From Stichopus chloronotus (taxonomy: Eukaryota > Echinodermata > Holothuroidea > Aspidochirotida > Stichopodidae): a stretch of DNA of 64,000 nt. Shown piece after piece: positions 48,159 to 60,600 of this stretch. Position numbers and translations under genes: made by a program. The stretch lies in NCBI GenBank assembly GCA_021234535.1, contig CM037837.1, positions 10,534,636 through 10,598,635 on the forward strand. Reading direction: 5' to 3'. The notes beneath the pieces were generated by a model. The model saw nothing but the letters and a program-made list of their open reading frames with translations. It was not told the origin of the DNA and made no database searches. The first letter of the stretch is position 1, and the number at the start of each line of letters is the position of its first letter.

Positions 48159-50177
48159 GTAAGTATGCATGTCCCATGATAAATGTTGCATCCTAACGAA
48201 GTGTAGTATTCTGCAAAATAAGGCCTAGCCGGGACACTGGAGCTTCGCTAATTGGCAATGCTTACACAGCTTACTCCAATTTTTGGTCTACCGTGACTTC
48301 AGTCGATCAGTCCTTTGGGTCGATAAATGCATTCCTAACTCCAGTGAGGCATTGTGGACGCAGAGGGATTCGAAAGTAAGCACCGCCTTCAACGTTTTTA
48401 CTTCAAACAACATAAAAAACAAGAATTTGCTGTGTCATTTTTTATTTTCATTGGCACATTTTACTCCCAGCCAAATCATGTTCAGGCTTCAGCAATATTT
48501 CTAACTCTGAAGTACCATGTTTTAAATCGTATCAAAATATCAACCAGACGGTCTTCAATCAAACTCTCATTCAAAGTTTGGATAGTACTTTTGATAGTAC
48601 ATTGATATTTCAATGTAAACATAATCTACAATGTATCGTCAAAGTCAAACAATATCCAAAATTAATTACTTGCCTTATCATTTTTCATGTTCAAAGTAAA
48701 TATGTTACTTATGACAATATTTTCAAGTTTCTGCTTAACTATGAACTAAAAATTTGAAAATATTACCAAATTTGTTTCCAAAATGTGTTTGATGAAGCTT
48801 AGTATATTTTAGAAAGAAAAGACAACAATTTGTTTATAAACATGATTATTCTTAATTGTGATAATTGGTTTTCTTCCCCCATTTTGTGGTAGTGGTTGAC
48901 TCAAGATTACTTCGTAGCCACTGCGTTGTGTAATTGCAACCTTTGTTTCAAAATTAATTTACACAGATTATCTAAGCCTATAGACAACAACAAAATACAG
49001 CACAAAAAGAGAGACACCTAAGAAATTATTACTTTTAGTAAATGTTTCAATATTTAAATTAGATTTCCAATGTTTGTTTAGTACCGCCATTTGGTAGTCC
49101 CAGTAAAAGTTTCATAACTAATGGCATCCCCTAAATAACGGCCTATCCTATGCCTGATGTAATATGCTGTGGCAAGAGCAAAGTTCTGTAGAGTGACACA
49201 TCCTCTACCTAGAAAAACATCTGTAATATCCATTACAGGAGAATGATGACACAAATGTGGACTAGGCCTACTGTACGTAGCTTTTACCCGTGGGAAACAA
49301 GCACCATAGTCACCGTATTTATCAGTGAGTGATCATGACTGCCAAGAATGGTGTATTCTTGGCAGTCATGATCAAAACAAGGCATGGATGGACTACTGTA
49401 TACTACTGGAAAGGTGGATCTCGGTCAGTTAACAGATACCGTCCCACAGAGGATTTATAGAAAATCAAAATAACTGCATTACATACCTCCCCAACTTGAA
49501 ATTAAACCTTGATCAAAATCCAATTTTTCATCAACCATGAAAGAACATATCTTTATCATAAAATGCCTTTGTAGAAGAGAAAAGCATGTCACATTTTATT
49601 ACAACCAGAAAGGTGAAATTTAACGTCAAATTCGCAAAGAAACAAGAGCATATAAGCATGTCACTTTTACTGACATCATGATCTAGACATATCTGGTGAT
49701 TGTCTGTTTCTACTACTGTAGGGTACATTTTCCGCCGACCTTCAGATTTTCTTCGCTCCTCACATACCTGTCTCCACACAACTATCGCATGTCAGGGTCA
49801 GTTATCTTTGAACCCTTGATCTTAACAACAGCGTATGGTCTTTGGTCAAATGTTGAGTTAAGAATCTGTTTAATTTTGGCAGTTTTACAAGAATTTGGAC
49901 ACCTTTTCTACTTTTCAAAGTGTGTGGCTTATCTCAAGTGTCTACTAGTTTTCATGTACTGTACTCTCTCTTATCTCTTTAATGAACTTCAGTTTCATTC
50001 AGTAGAGGGGACAATTGTGAAAGTTTTACCCTGACAAGTTTACCAAGTAGCAATTCATGGTTTTCAATTCCCTAAGAGTTTCTTTATGATCTCTATTTTT
50101 TTTTTATTTTGATCTAGAAACAATGGAAGGACTTGAGGAAAGAGATTGCCCTTCGAGAAGCAGGAGAGGAAGAATGA
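48018..50177 (+). CDS. UQCR10: Cytochrome b-c1 complex subunit 9 (2 exons, complete)
   Basis: Small single-pass subunit of respiratory complex III (ubiquinol-cytochrome c reductase) in the mitochondrial inner membrane; the yeast counterpart is QCR9. Exons 48018-48158 and 50118-50177 join in phase 0 to give 66 codons; human UQCR10 has 63. The N-terminus (MSLTQTVYNAVFKRTSSFAL) and the membrane segment (residues about 16-34) leading into GAVFFERCFDQAGDGLFNYI match the family closely. The C-terminal exon, KQWKDLRKEIALREAGEEE, is the charged tail. The start ATG is the only one that gives the family N-terminus. No cleavable presequence is expected, because the protein is imported uncleaved. Confidence 0.95.
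48159..50117. other. UQCR10 intron
   Basis: 2-kb AT-rich intron. The only notable structure is the perfect hairpin at 49330-49374. The open frame at 49696-50034 has no family resemblance. Confidence 0.7.
49330..49374. repeat. Perfect 20-bp inverted repeat with 5-nt loop
   Basis: The left arm TGATCATGACTGCCAAGAAT (49330-49349) is exactly complementary to the right arm (49355-49374), separated by GGTGT. There are no mismatches or bulges. Located in the UQCR10 intron. Confidence 0.97.
50118..50177 (+). CDS. UQCR10: UQCR10 exon 2
   Basis: Acceptor tttgatctag; 19 codons and TGA at 50175-50177. Charged C-terminal tail beginning KQWKDLRKEI, equivalent to the KLWKHIKHKYE tail of human UQCR10. Confidence 0.93.
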   Translation, partial: KQWKDLRKEIALREAGEEE

Positions 50178-53100
50178 CATTTGTTGGAAGAAGTAGATGA
50201 GTTTGTTTCCCTTTAGTATTGTACAGATAAACTCAAATTCTATAACTTAAAAACCTGTTCCTTCATCAGTTTATGTTGCATTCATTCTGGGGTATTAGTG
50301 AGGAAGTCAGTGCCGTTCCCACTAAAGTACTTTACTAAGATCTATTAGAAGGCACAACTTTGGATCTCTTTGGACAAAAGGAATTGAGATGATGATTAAT
50401 ACCAATCCTCCTCTGCCTCTCTTGCTGCAGAAGTGAAATTACCATTGCCTGCACCACAGTACCACTGTCAGTGTCAACGTTTTAGGAAGAGTGACTGGAG
50501 TTGAGATGTTTTGGAGCTACTGAACTCTGTTGTATCTGTGACCCTGGGTTGTTAAGTGCCAAACTGGCTGCCCAATTTATTCAGTATGGATTGAATCTGT
50601 GTGGAGTGCATCAATATGGAACGCATCTCATCAATGTGGTGTGCATCTCTTAATGGCCACCAATGACTTGTTAGGATTGGTACTTCGCATGGATCAGGTT
50701 TCCTCTCAGTTGCCTGTTTGTCTCGTATAATTTATCTCCAGACTTGCAATATCCGAAATGAAAATTGAACATTTGCTGGGAAAGTTCTTTCTTCTCCAAG
50801 AAATGAATCCCAACGGTCTATCCTCACTGTGGTCACCCTGTCTTCAAATTGAACCGTTTACCATTTCTTACTATTCAATTATCTCAGTAAATTGTAATGG
50901 AAACATGGAATGTAAAGGATACCAAGATCAGAACCATTACGTAAAAGGAAGTGTAAAAAAGTAACCTGTGAGAAAGCCTGCATTTGCAAAGAAGTATTAC
51001 AGTATTTAGGACTACTATATAAACATGGTAATGTTCCTTTAAGTTTTATGTAATTTAGGAAGGATTTGATTGAAAGTTATGTGCAGTAAGCTATGTATGT
51101 TTTCAGTATAAACTGTTGAGGAACTGTTGAGTCTTCTTGTGGTCCTTCTTTTTGTACTTCAAGTGTGTTTAATTTTGTATTAAAAACAGACAAGAAAAGA
51201 AACGGGCAGTTAAGTCAATGTAAGAAATACTGAAACACACATGTACTGTTGAACTTCTGATCAATACTTCCAAGACATAACTATATACCGTATTTGCTTA
51301 TTACGCCTTTTAACAAGTTCATTTTGTGCATGAAATTGTGGGATGGGTGAAAGAAACCAGTGCTCACCACACACACACACAGTACAAAGAATATGCCCAA
51401 ACTGTTCAGCAGATTATAGCTTTCTTTTAATATGCTGTTCATTCAAGACACAGAACCACTGGTGTTCATCCTTTTTATGTGTGCACAAACTGTTCAGCAG
51501 ATTATAAGTACCCTTTCATATGCTGTTCAAGACACAGAACCACAGGTATTGATCCTTTGTGTATTTGCAGTTGGTCTTGGATTTGAGCAGCTCCTAAAAT
51601 AAACTCAATTTTTTGGCAGGTGTGAGGGTACGACAGAAGACGTGCCATCAAGATTCCAAAAATGATGCTCCTAAAAATTCAGAACAACTACGCACTTATT
51701 AAATATAAATTTATCCCTAGTCCATAGCACTGCTGAGGACATGTGATAAATTGTTCTCCTATTTGTAGCTTTCAGCAATATTGAGGACAATACCTTCATA
51801 CTCTTACAGAAGGTATATTGAACACTTTTAGCAAAGATGAGGACATCCCTGCACTCATTTGCTTTACTTAGGTACATTGTACCTTATAGTTAGGCTGCGA
51901 TTAACACCATGTGCTCTTGCAAAAGTTAAATTGTATTCCTGTCACAGCTGAAGTCAATTTGGATTTAACATACCACACGGATGCTGTCACAGAAAACACT
52001 CATATGGTCTCAGACTTTGATTGCTTTGATAAAGTTGTGAATAATTTGTGTTAAAATTTGGTCTAACAACATGCTCAAGAGACATCACCCTGACCATTCT
52101 TCAACTAGACAGATCCACAAGACTCTATTCAGTGTTTGAGTACTAACAAAGAATCAGCATATTTAATACCCTGTAACAACAAAAACTTTCTCCAAAGAGA
52201 GTGAAGAAGTGGATGGATACTGGCAGAACATACACAGTAATCCATTGATCTGCATATAGCCACAATGGTCACTTGAAACATACAATCAAACCACAGAAGA
52301 AAAAAGAATATATAAGGATAAAGTTAAAATTGCATAAAACTTTCATCTACTGTCGACACTTGACAGCAGCCCATGCTTTTTGATAAGACTGCCATAGATA
52401 GGGTTTCTAAAATGACAACAGAGAAGGTGAGGGGTGTAGTGTCAATGCAGAAAACTTGATAGAAAAAAAAACATGCAATGACAGAACATCTAGTAAGATG
52501 TGGGTGGTATTGTGATGAGCAAGTTAGATAACGTTACAAAGCAACAATATCAGAGGGTACCACATGGCAACCTTGGACAACTGAATGGCCATAATTAATT
52601 CAACCATTAACTGCTGATTGTTGGTTACAAAAGTGCAAAGACAACACAACAACAACAAAAAACACAAAAATGCAGTGTATACACAAAACTTCAAGGCCAA
52701 TTATATTTTCCACATTAAGAAATATTGCACATTTTCAAAGACATACCCAAAGTTACAGAAGAAACTGAAAGTAATTATGATTCTTTGTGTCCTTTTTATG
52801 GAAGGCACAACACTAGTGCAGTATGAGAGGCAAAGAGGGTACATTGAGTACCTATTTAAGTGCACAAGTTGAAGAGTTACATTAGTTTCCAATCTCTTAG
52901 TAATAATTTCATAATTTAGGCCTAAATCTGACAAAGGTGCATACATGACAACTTCTGTAGTTTCTCAAATGTCAATGTGACTTCAACAAATAACATTCAT
53001 ATCCTTTTGATAAATACCTGGAGTCCAATCTATTACCATGAAAATAAATTTACTATATGCAATTTATGTTTGGCTGAATATAAACTTCAATTATTAAGCC

Positions 53101-54595
53101 ACAAAATGCAATACACTGCACAATGTTAAATTTAAAATTAATCACTCCATCCATTGAAGAATTTGCCATGCTGCATATTAAAGACAATGATTGAATTACA
53201 TTTGGTAAGATAACACAATTACAAATCTGGACTGATGAAAGGGATGGGGGAGACGAAAGACTGTTCTATACACCCGCCGTACAATTAAGAACAATCTACT
53301 GAAAAATACAATCTACTATACAGGGTGTACCACGTGTTAACAATCTTTAAGCAATTAAAAAAAAAACAATACAACCAGAACAGTGATGTAAAGAGGGTAA
53401 GAAGTGAATAAGTCCAAAAATATGTCATTGCATTTTCTTCTTAATAATCTTGAGTCTAAATAACTCCTGCTGAATTTTCATTGAATGAAAAGAAAAAAGG
53501 TTTCGACGAAAAATGAAGGGAGAGAAAAAAGGCAGATACACCACGTACTGGTTGATGTTTTAATTTTCATCTTTTGTCTCTGTACTTCTGGGCACGAATT
53601 TAATGAAGATATAGGCTAAATAGATGGAGCAGCCAAGTTGTCCTTCAGATGAGGAGCTGAAACATTAGTCTTGCTAGAAGAGACATGCAAAATGGAACAA
53701 AATCATAACCTCACAGCACTACATGTTTTGATCTTTTTTCTCTTGACACCACATTTCTCCTTCGCAGGGACTGGCCACTGAAAGAAAACTGATATTTTTC
53801 ATTAAACTTGGAAATTCCTCTCTCTCTGTATAATAGCATCTTCCATTTGGAAACTGTGAAATATTAACATATTATCCAGTTTAAATTGGTGCATTGCATT
53901 ATGAGAAATGTGTTGTGCCTTTGAAATGTCATAAAGGCACAACTTCTTTCTTCCTTTATCACAAAGAACATGGGGGAGATAGCCTGCATAATACCTTCAA
54001 AGCAAAACAACTAACAGAACAATCAAAAGTTTGAAAACAGTTCAAAAGTTTGGTACATGACCACATAATACAACATAAATAATATCATGATTGAATGAAA
54101 TGTATGAGTAGTAAGCAATTTTCTGTCATTTTTGGTAAAAACAAAAGGTATTCCACATTTCACATATTTCATTGCAACACTGCCCTGACAGGGTGATAGC
54201 CACGATCATGGCTTCATTTGACAATCATTTACAAACATAATGACTAGATTGGTACAAAATGTATCAGAGAAATATCACTTTAAATATTAAAACTGGAAAA
54301 GATGAGAGGGTATTTACATCCTATTGTCAGTTTTTCACAGGCAAGTATGAATTTGTGTTTCATACTTGGAAACAATTATCTATTAGACCCCTCCCTCAGG
54401 ATGACATGTAATGACAGAATATGCCCCCCCCCCCCACCTCAATCTCAACCTTAGTCCTGAGAAAAGTTACAAACCAACTGGTTTGTAAGGTACTGTACTT
54501 CAGCCTCAAACGTTAATGTCAAGATGTAGTTTCAAAAACTGGTGAACCTTCCTCACAATGCACTTCTTCAAAAGCCACAGATTCAATTAGGAGGT
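50178..54595. other. Gene-poor stretch between UQCR10 and SLX1
   Basis: Contains the UQCR10 3' UTR at its left end (candidate signals ATTAAA at 51179 and AATAAA at 51598) and presumably the SLX1 3' UTR at its right end. An 88-bp tandem duplication lies at 51398-51571, a CA run near 51370 and a C-run near 54425. No exon recognised. Confidence 0.6.
51398..51571. repeat. 88-bp tandem duplication
   Basis: CAAACTGTTCAGCAGATTAT at 51398 recurs at 51486. Both copies continue with TATGCTGTTCA and AAGACACAGAACCAC. The close identity suggests a fairly recent duplication. Confidence 0.85.
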
Positions 54596-54640
54596 TTACA
54601 CGTGGAGCTCTTCTGCCCAGTGGCTCGCAAGATCTTCATT
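54596..54640 (-). CDS. SLX1: SLX1 exon 6 (terminal)
   Basis: Acceptor tccatttcag; TAA at 54598-54596. Encodes [21 protein letters not shown] resembles the AHWTDLL near the human C-terminus, which binds near the SLX4 interface region. Confidence 0.85.
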   Translation of the reverse strand, partial: NEDLASHWAEELHV

Positions 54641-57600
54641 CTGAAATGGATATGAAGAGAAAATGCTAGCAGTTTCATCCTAGTGCTCAAACAGTACAAA
54701 AGTTAATAGAGGCATTGACATTGACTTTCAGCTTATAAAGACTATGATTTGGATTTGCAATATTTGCAATGTAGCAAATCCATTTTGCAATATATTAACA
54801 CTTTCTCTGACATTTCAAACATCAAAGTAGCTCTGCATACACAAACATTCACTGATACTCTGAGAATGTAAAGCGAAATAAGGCATTTGTTTCACACACA
54901 CAACCACACACAAAAAAATCGTATTTTTTTAAACCAATATTTGTGGACACAGAATGCTAGATTATTCAAAATAAGGAAGGTGGAAGCCTTTTCAAGAAGA
55001 AAGTTTCCCCATGGATAGAAATTCAGTTATTTGTTGTTCAAGAGTAATTTGTTTACTTGGACTTCCAAATTCAATTGGGCATCTTTTGTAACTTATGCAT
55101 GATGTTTCGAGGAGATGAAAATTTGCAGATGTGTTTATTGATGAGCCTTAATGGATTCACAAAGATTCAAATAGTTCTTTGTATCCCATTATGGAATATT
55201 TAAAATGAACATTGAAAATGCCCTACTTTCCCTTAGGCAAAGGACTGCTATTGATTTTTCAACTTCAAATTTGTTCCAAATTCATCCAGTTTGCAATCCC
55301 TTTTATTGTTTACATTTTGACAAATCTGACAACATCTCACATGAGATCCCAATTTCTTACCTCTGTCATCTCCTTGATGAGGTCAGAGTAACAACCTTGC
55401 TTTTTCCTGATGATGTCACCCCATCTAGAAGACACCTTACATCGAGGGCAAATCCCCTCCACTGGAATGAGCTCAGAGGGTTCGTTCAGGAGAAAGTGTT
55501 TAGCCAGACAGATCATGTGTGATTTCACTCCACAGTGAGGATATACACATTCTACAGTGACATCACCTGTCTGTCATAAAAGAATAAGAGGGAGGGGGGT
55601 CACACTTAACTTTGCCAAAAATGAAGTATGCAATAGCATTGCTAATTTAGTTGAGGCAACCTGAAAATAAATGTGGGCATTTGTCATTCCAGAATGTGTA
55701 GATTAAACATTTTACCAACACTAGATTGAAATAAAATGAAAGGCTGTAACATGCTGGGTTGCATGGAAAATGGGTGGAAATTTCTAGCGGCTGGAGGTGC
55801 GACCTGACATGAGTCCATTTATGAGTTGTGTCAAGCTGGAAAGGGACATCTCCAAATGGATAAGTATAAGGTTTTTGAGTTTTTCCCCAAAGAGTAGGTG
55901 CTTTTTTCTGTCATCTCCATGCTCCATATAGTCCCCCTCCCCACACGGTGACACATGATATGACATTGCCGTACATGTTGCTAATGCCACACTTGCACAT
56001 CTACAAATATGCGTATGCCACATTTGCACAGTCCACCAGTTGTGGGTGTCAAGAATTAACTGCAATTCCACAATTTGTTGCATGGGCTGATAAGTATCTC
56101 AGAGGTCAAAGTTAATGAGAGCCTATGGGTAACAATTTTTCCTTGTAAGAAGATGCTTTAACTTTAACACCAGCCTCAGATAAGGTCTGAAATTGCAGGG
56201 CAGTGGTATAAATCAAGGTCAGCCGACTTATTATACATCAAAGTTTCTTTTGGAGGCAGGGGGAGGGGATGCAGGGGGGGAGGGCACTGATCAATCCCGA
56301 TCAACCAGGTTCTAATGTTGTGGATAGAAGAATTACTCTTTTCCCATATACTTCAAGCACACTACAGTGGTGTGTGTGTGTGCACCTTCTATGCAGAAGT
56401 AATGACACAACTCGTGTACCAGTGCATATATGCATACATTGAGTTTGCATTCAGCATAACCTGTGCTGCTGCATCCTGACATAATTGGATGTTTGGTTTG
56501 TCTTAACAAGAACTATCTACACATCACAAAAAGGTCACAATGGTTAAATGGGGTCATCATACATGCTTCACATTGACCAACACAATTTTCCATTACGTCA
56601 TCCCCTTAAAAATGTTTTGATAGAGAGATATCAATAAAACCTCAATTTCTGATCTTTCTGATACCAATCTTTTATATCCTAAAATTATGTCACCATTTAT
56701 ACAACAGACACCAAGTTACAGCAACCCAAAGAAATTCACTTTTTTGCCTCTGGTGATCCCAAATGACCTTTGACCTCCACCAAAAAGAATAGGGCACATC
56801 TACTCAATGTCATACTGACGAAAAACAAAGATCTTTCAGACTATCCCTAGTAGGCTGGTAGCCTGTCTTATTCTCATCATTTGCCTCCTTTTGTGTTTTT
56901 TCTTCAGTTTTTCCTGATGTTTTCATGCTTACATGTTCTTGTAACAAATGAATGCATCAATCAATCAATAAATCAATCAATTATTTCATGGAGCAACTTT
57001 CAAAACTTTACCAACAAATTTACCTCGATCCTTTTGAGACAAACTTCACAGCGGGAGCTCTGGCTGAACGATATGCTGGGAAGGTCATCGCCATCTGGGT
57101 CTTCCTCTTGTCTATCGCTCTGTTTTTTTACCTTAAAGGGAAATACAGGTGTTTGATTTACAAGTGTGCTAATGTTATCTTCAAATATGGATTGCCTTAT
57201 TCACTGATAAAGAATTGGCTTGAAAACTGCAAATGCAAACTAGTTAGTATCAAGGGAAACCTCACAAATCAAATCTAAGATCATGCTAGAGTAAGCTGTC
57301 ATCACTAACACTGGATAAAGACGAGCAACAAGATACAGCAATGAGTTGTGCTCCGGTGCACGTACCTCCTGGCCACCCAGAGCCCATGAACAGAGTGCGC
57401 ACTCCAGCGTGTGGGACATGGGTGTGGATCCATCTCCAAAAGTGAGGGCGACGTGACTTTTTCACAATTTAGAAATCGCTATCCTGAGAGAGGGGTTCTA
57501 TGGGGGATGGGATGACCCCCCTTAATAAAAGGATATTGGATGGTGCCTGTATGGCAAATGGTGAAATATTCGGTCAAAATTTACCTTTTAAAATATGGTG

Positions 57601-60600
57601 TCACTTTCACAGTTTATGTTACATTGCCTACACTTTTTACATAAAAAGTTGGAATCGTTGTCATGTCCCAATCCAAAATCATTGTACTGGCTAATGTTTA
57701 GTAGGTATTCTGAAAATGTGCAATCACTGAAAAATTTCAGATACTCTGACTCCAAAAAACAATTGTAAATACAATTGTAAATACTAAGATAAAATGTCAA
57801 ATGTTAATGTTGCAGGCAATATTAATTGATAGATCATAGAACTGTGCTAGGGTGCACTCTAGTCAGTAGTAGGTAACAAATTGAAGTTGCTCACTACGCA
57901 TTCATGTAAGAGTTTTCTTGGGTACTTAACACTGTGGATACAGGTAATGACATATGACTAGCCTTACATACGTAAGTAGTTGAACCACAGGAATTCTAAG
58001 AGTTGACTAGAGTGCTTGGCTTCAATCTGTATGTGGCTGAAGACATTTTCATCAGTTACAAGGAAAGCTGAAAATGACAAATGTCCAGAAAAAACATATG
58101 ACGCGGTCACCGCACCACTCCAACCTTGAATTATAACATAGTACACTTGACAATGTGGACGTTTGAATTCAAATAGTGTGCTCAATGTGTTCTAACCATT
58201 GATCACAGTTGTAAGTTTCATCATTTTGAAAAAAAAAAGTGGAGAGGACATTTAATAGTTGTCCCCCTCTTACAAAAGAAGTGAGGGGACATGTCCCCCC
58301 CATGATCTATGCCCTTGGTGTGGGATATGTGGGCTGCATAATGAGCAGCAGTGTGATGTTTTGTGGATAGCTTAGATTTCTGAGGCTTCCCTTATCAAAT
58401 CAAATAAGAGCTGTGATAGGCTAACATTATGTCACAGTACACCTGTGTTCTAAATGAATGAAGGGGTACACCTGTGATGATGAACATTAAGAAAATGAGG
58501 ACTTAAATGACTCTCATCCCCCCTTTCCTTCAGTCATTGACACTCATGGAATCCTCACAGTACCATAACCAGAAGGAACTTGAGTTAACCATGGTTTTTG
58601 ATCACCAAAAGTTTACATGCACCCAACTTAGTTTTCAAACACTAGAACAGCCTGTTGTCTCCATGAGCTCAAACATTGTGGAAGGGTGAGATTTGAAATT
58701 GAGAGGTATAAAGTCTCACTAAGCTTCCCTAGACTGTTCTAACTCCAGACAAGAGATTCACTGTGTTCATACTCTCATTACCTTTTTACTTTTGATTTGA
58801 CCATATCCAACTGGTATGTGGGGCGGTGGCTGCAAATCAATAGGAAAGTCTGTTCGGTACTCTTGTTTCAGCCATTGCACAGTCAGTGGGAGACGACGCC
58901 ATGGGGTAGTCCGTAACATGTTTGCTAGAACTCTCAGTCGATAGTTGTAGGCTTTCTCTGAGCTCTTCTTTCTGGTAACATGTTTTAACCTTCGGGATTT
59001 CTGAGGATGCTGCCAAGCCCATTCAAACTGAAATTGACGGTGGGAAAATTGCATACTATTTAAAGTAAACCAAAAGTCTAGAATTAAATGAATATTTTAG
59101 AGTTTGGAAAATACAGTAAATCCTATTCCTCCAACTCCAATCTTCACTACTTTGTTCCAACATAATCGCTTCATGTAGAAAATTAAGTCAATTTTGCAAT
59201 AATTTGTTAGAGACCTTTGTGTACCTAACTCATACCACATGCATCCTTTTGAAATTATAACTCATATCACCTGCGTCCTTTTGAAATTGAAATGTTTAAC
59301 GTATAACGTTGATAAGTATAAGTTTACTGTTTTCTCGTACATGCTGAATGGGGAAGCTTGTCACCCCCATAACAATGTAACAGAGATCACATTTCCTGAC
59401 TGGTGTCAATGACAAAACAAAGACGAAGATGAACGGAATTTCAGTAACTGTACAAGAATGACATCACTAAGTATTGTGCAATCTTACCATTTTGAGTGAA
59501 TAAGATTCAACATTTTATATGCACCTCACAAAGGTCCTGTGAAGATCATGGGAGTTGGATCAGTTTTAAAAGGCAGTGGCTCATTACCAAGGACAGTTCA
59601 AATTCTCCCAACCACATCCTTCTACATCCCCTCTCACAGCCTGCCTAACACTGTACTCTACTGGTCTTGTTTTAACACAATTTTTTCATTGAAGGAGTGC
59701 ACACCATGGAGTATACTGGTGAGAATGAAAATGTTTAATCAATACATTCCGTGTGTGTATGCTGTGCAATATGAGCTACTCTGTAGATCTTTCAAAGTTG
59801 CAGCCCCCCCTCCCAAAGGGAATTCCAGTCCTGAGTTAATTGAGATGATGTTCTTTATTGGGATGATATTTTTTTTCTTTAACTGGCAAAAGATACATAT
59901 ATAGTGTGGTCTTCACTTACACGAAGAGCTGCAATGTCACTTGGAAACCCATAGACGATTAGAACCATGTCCCTGGATAAAAAGAAAAACAAAGAGTGCA
60001 AAATAATACACAAGCTTCTCTTTAAACGTTCATGTGAAGAAAAGGAGGGGGGGGGGGGAGGACAACCTGTGATTGTGTCTAATGTAAGATATATCAAACT
60101 CAAAGCTTCATAATCATAATGAAAACACCACTTTTGGCTATGAGTGTTAGCAACAGAGTTGCAAATATCAATTTGCCAATCAGAAATGTCCTAGCCTAAG
60201 CCTATAGACCATTTGATTACAGTGTAACCACAGTGTATGAATCAAGGGAAGTTGAAAGCGTCTGGCAAGTGCACAGTACACTGCTACAGGAGCGTGGAAG
60301 GGACTTATGAAAGAGAATAGTACCATCTTGGCAAAATGCCCACTTTCGATAAAATTAACATTTTGACGACTTAATGAACTCCTCAAAATGATAAAAATCT
60401 GTGATTTGTCATTTTGATATTATCCAGCATCTTTTTGAAAATGGAAAAAATCAAGGAAAATTTACGTTTTGATGAGATCTATGAATTAATCAAAATGTCA
60501 AAATTTAAGAAACTGTCATTTTCTCGAAAATAAACAACATGTCAAATGACAAAATTCTGAAAATTTTTATTTTCCCAAGTTTGACCATCTCGTCAAAGTG

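Noticed and set aside
56952..57278. Plus-strand frame with a hydrophobic helix ([17 protein letters not shown]) as a small membrane protein
   Set aside because: It is the antisense reading of SLX1 exon 4, whose minus-strand product is clearly homologous.
57366..57456. Minus-strand segment with a CxxC pair ([10 protein letters not shown]) as the SLX1 zinc-finger exon
   Set aside because: Its acceptor candidates do not match the phase of exon 3. The segment at 57024-57131 has good splice sites, matching phase on both sides, the acidic linker and its own CxxC, and gives the expected total length.
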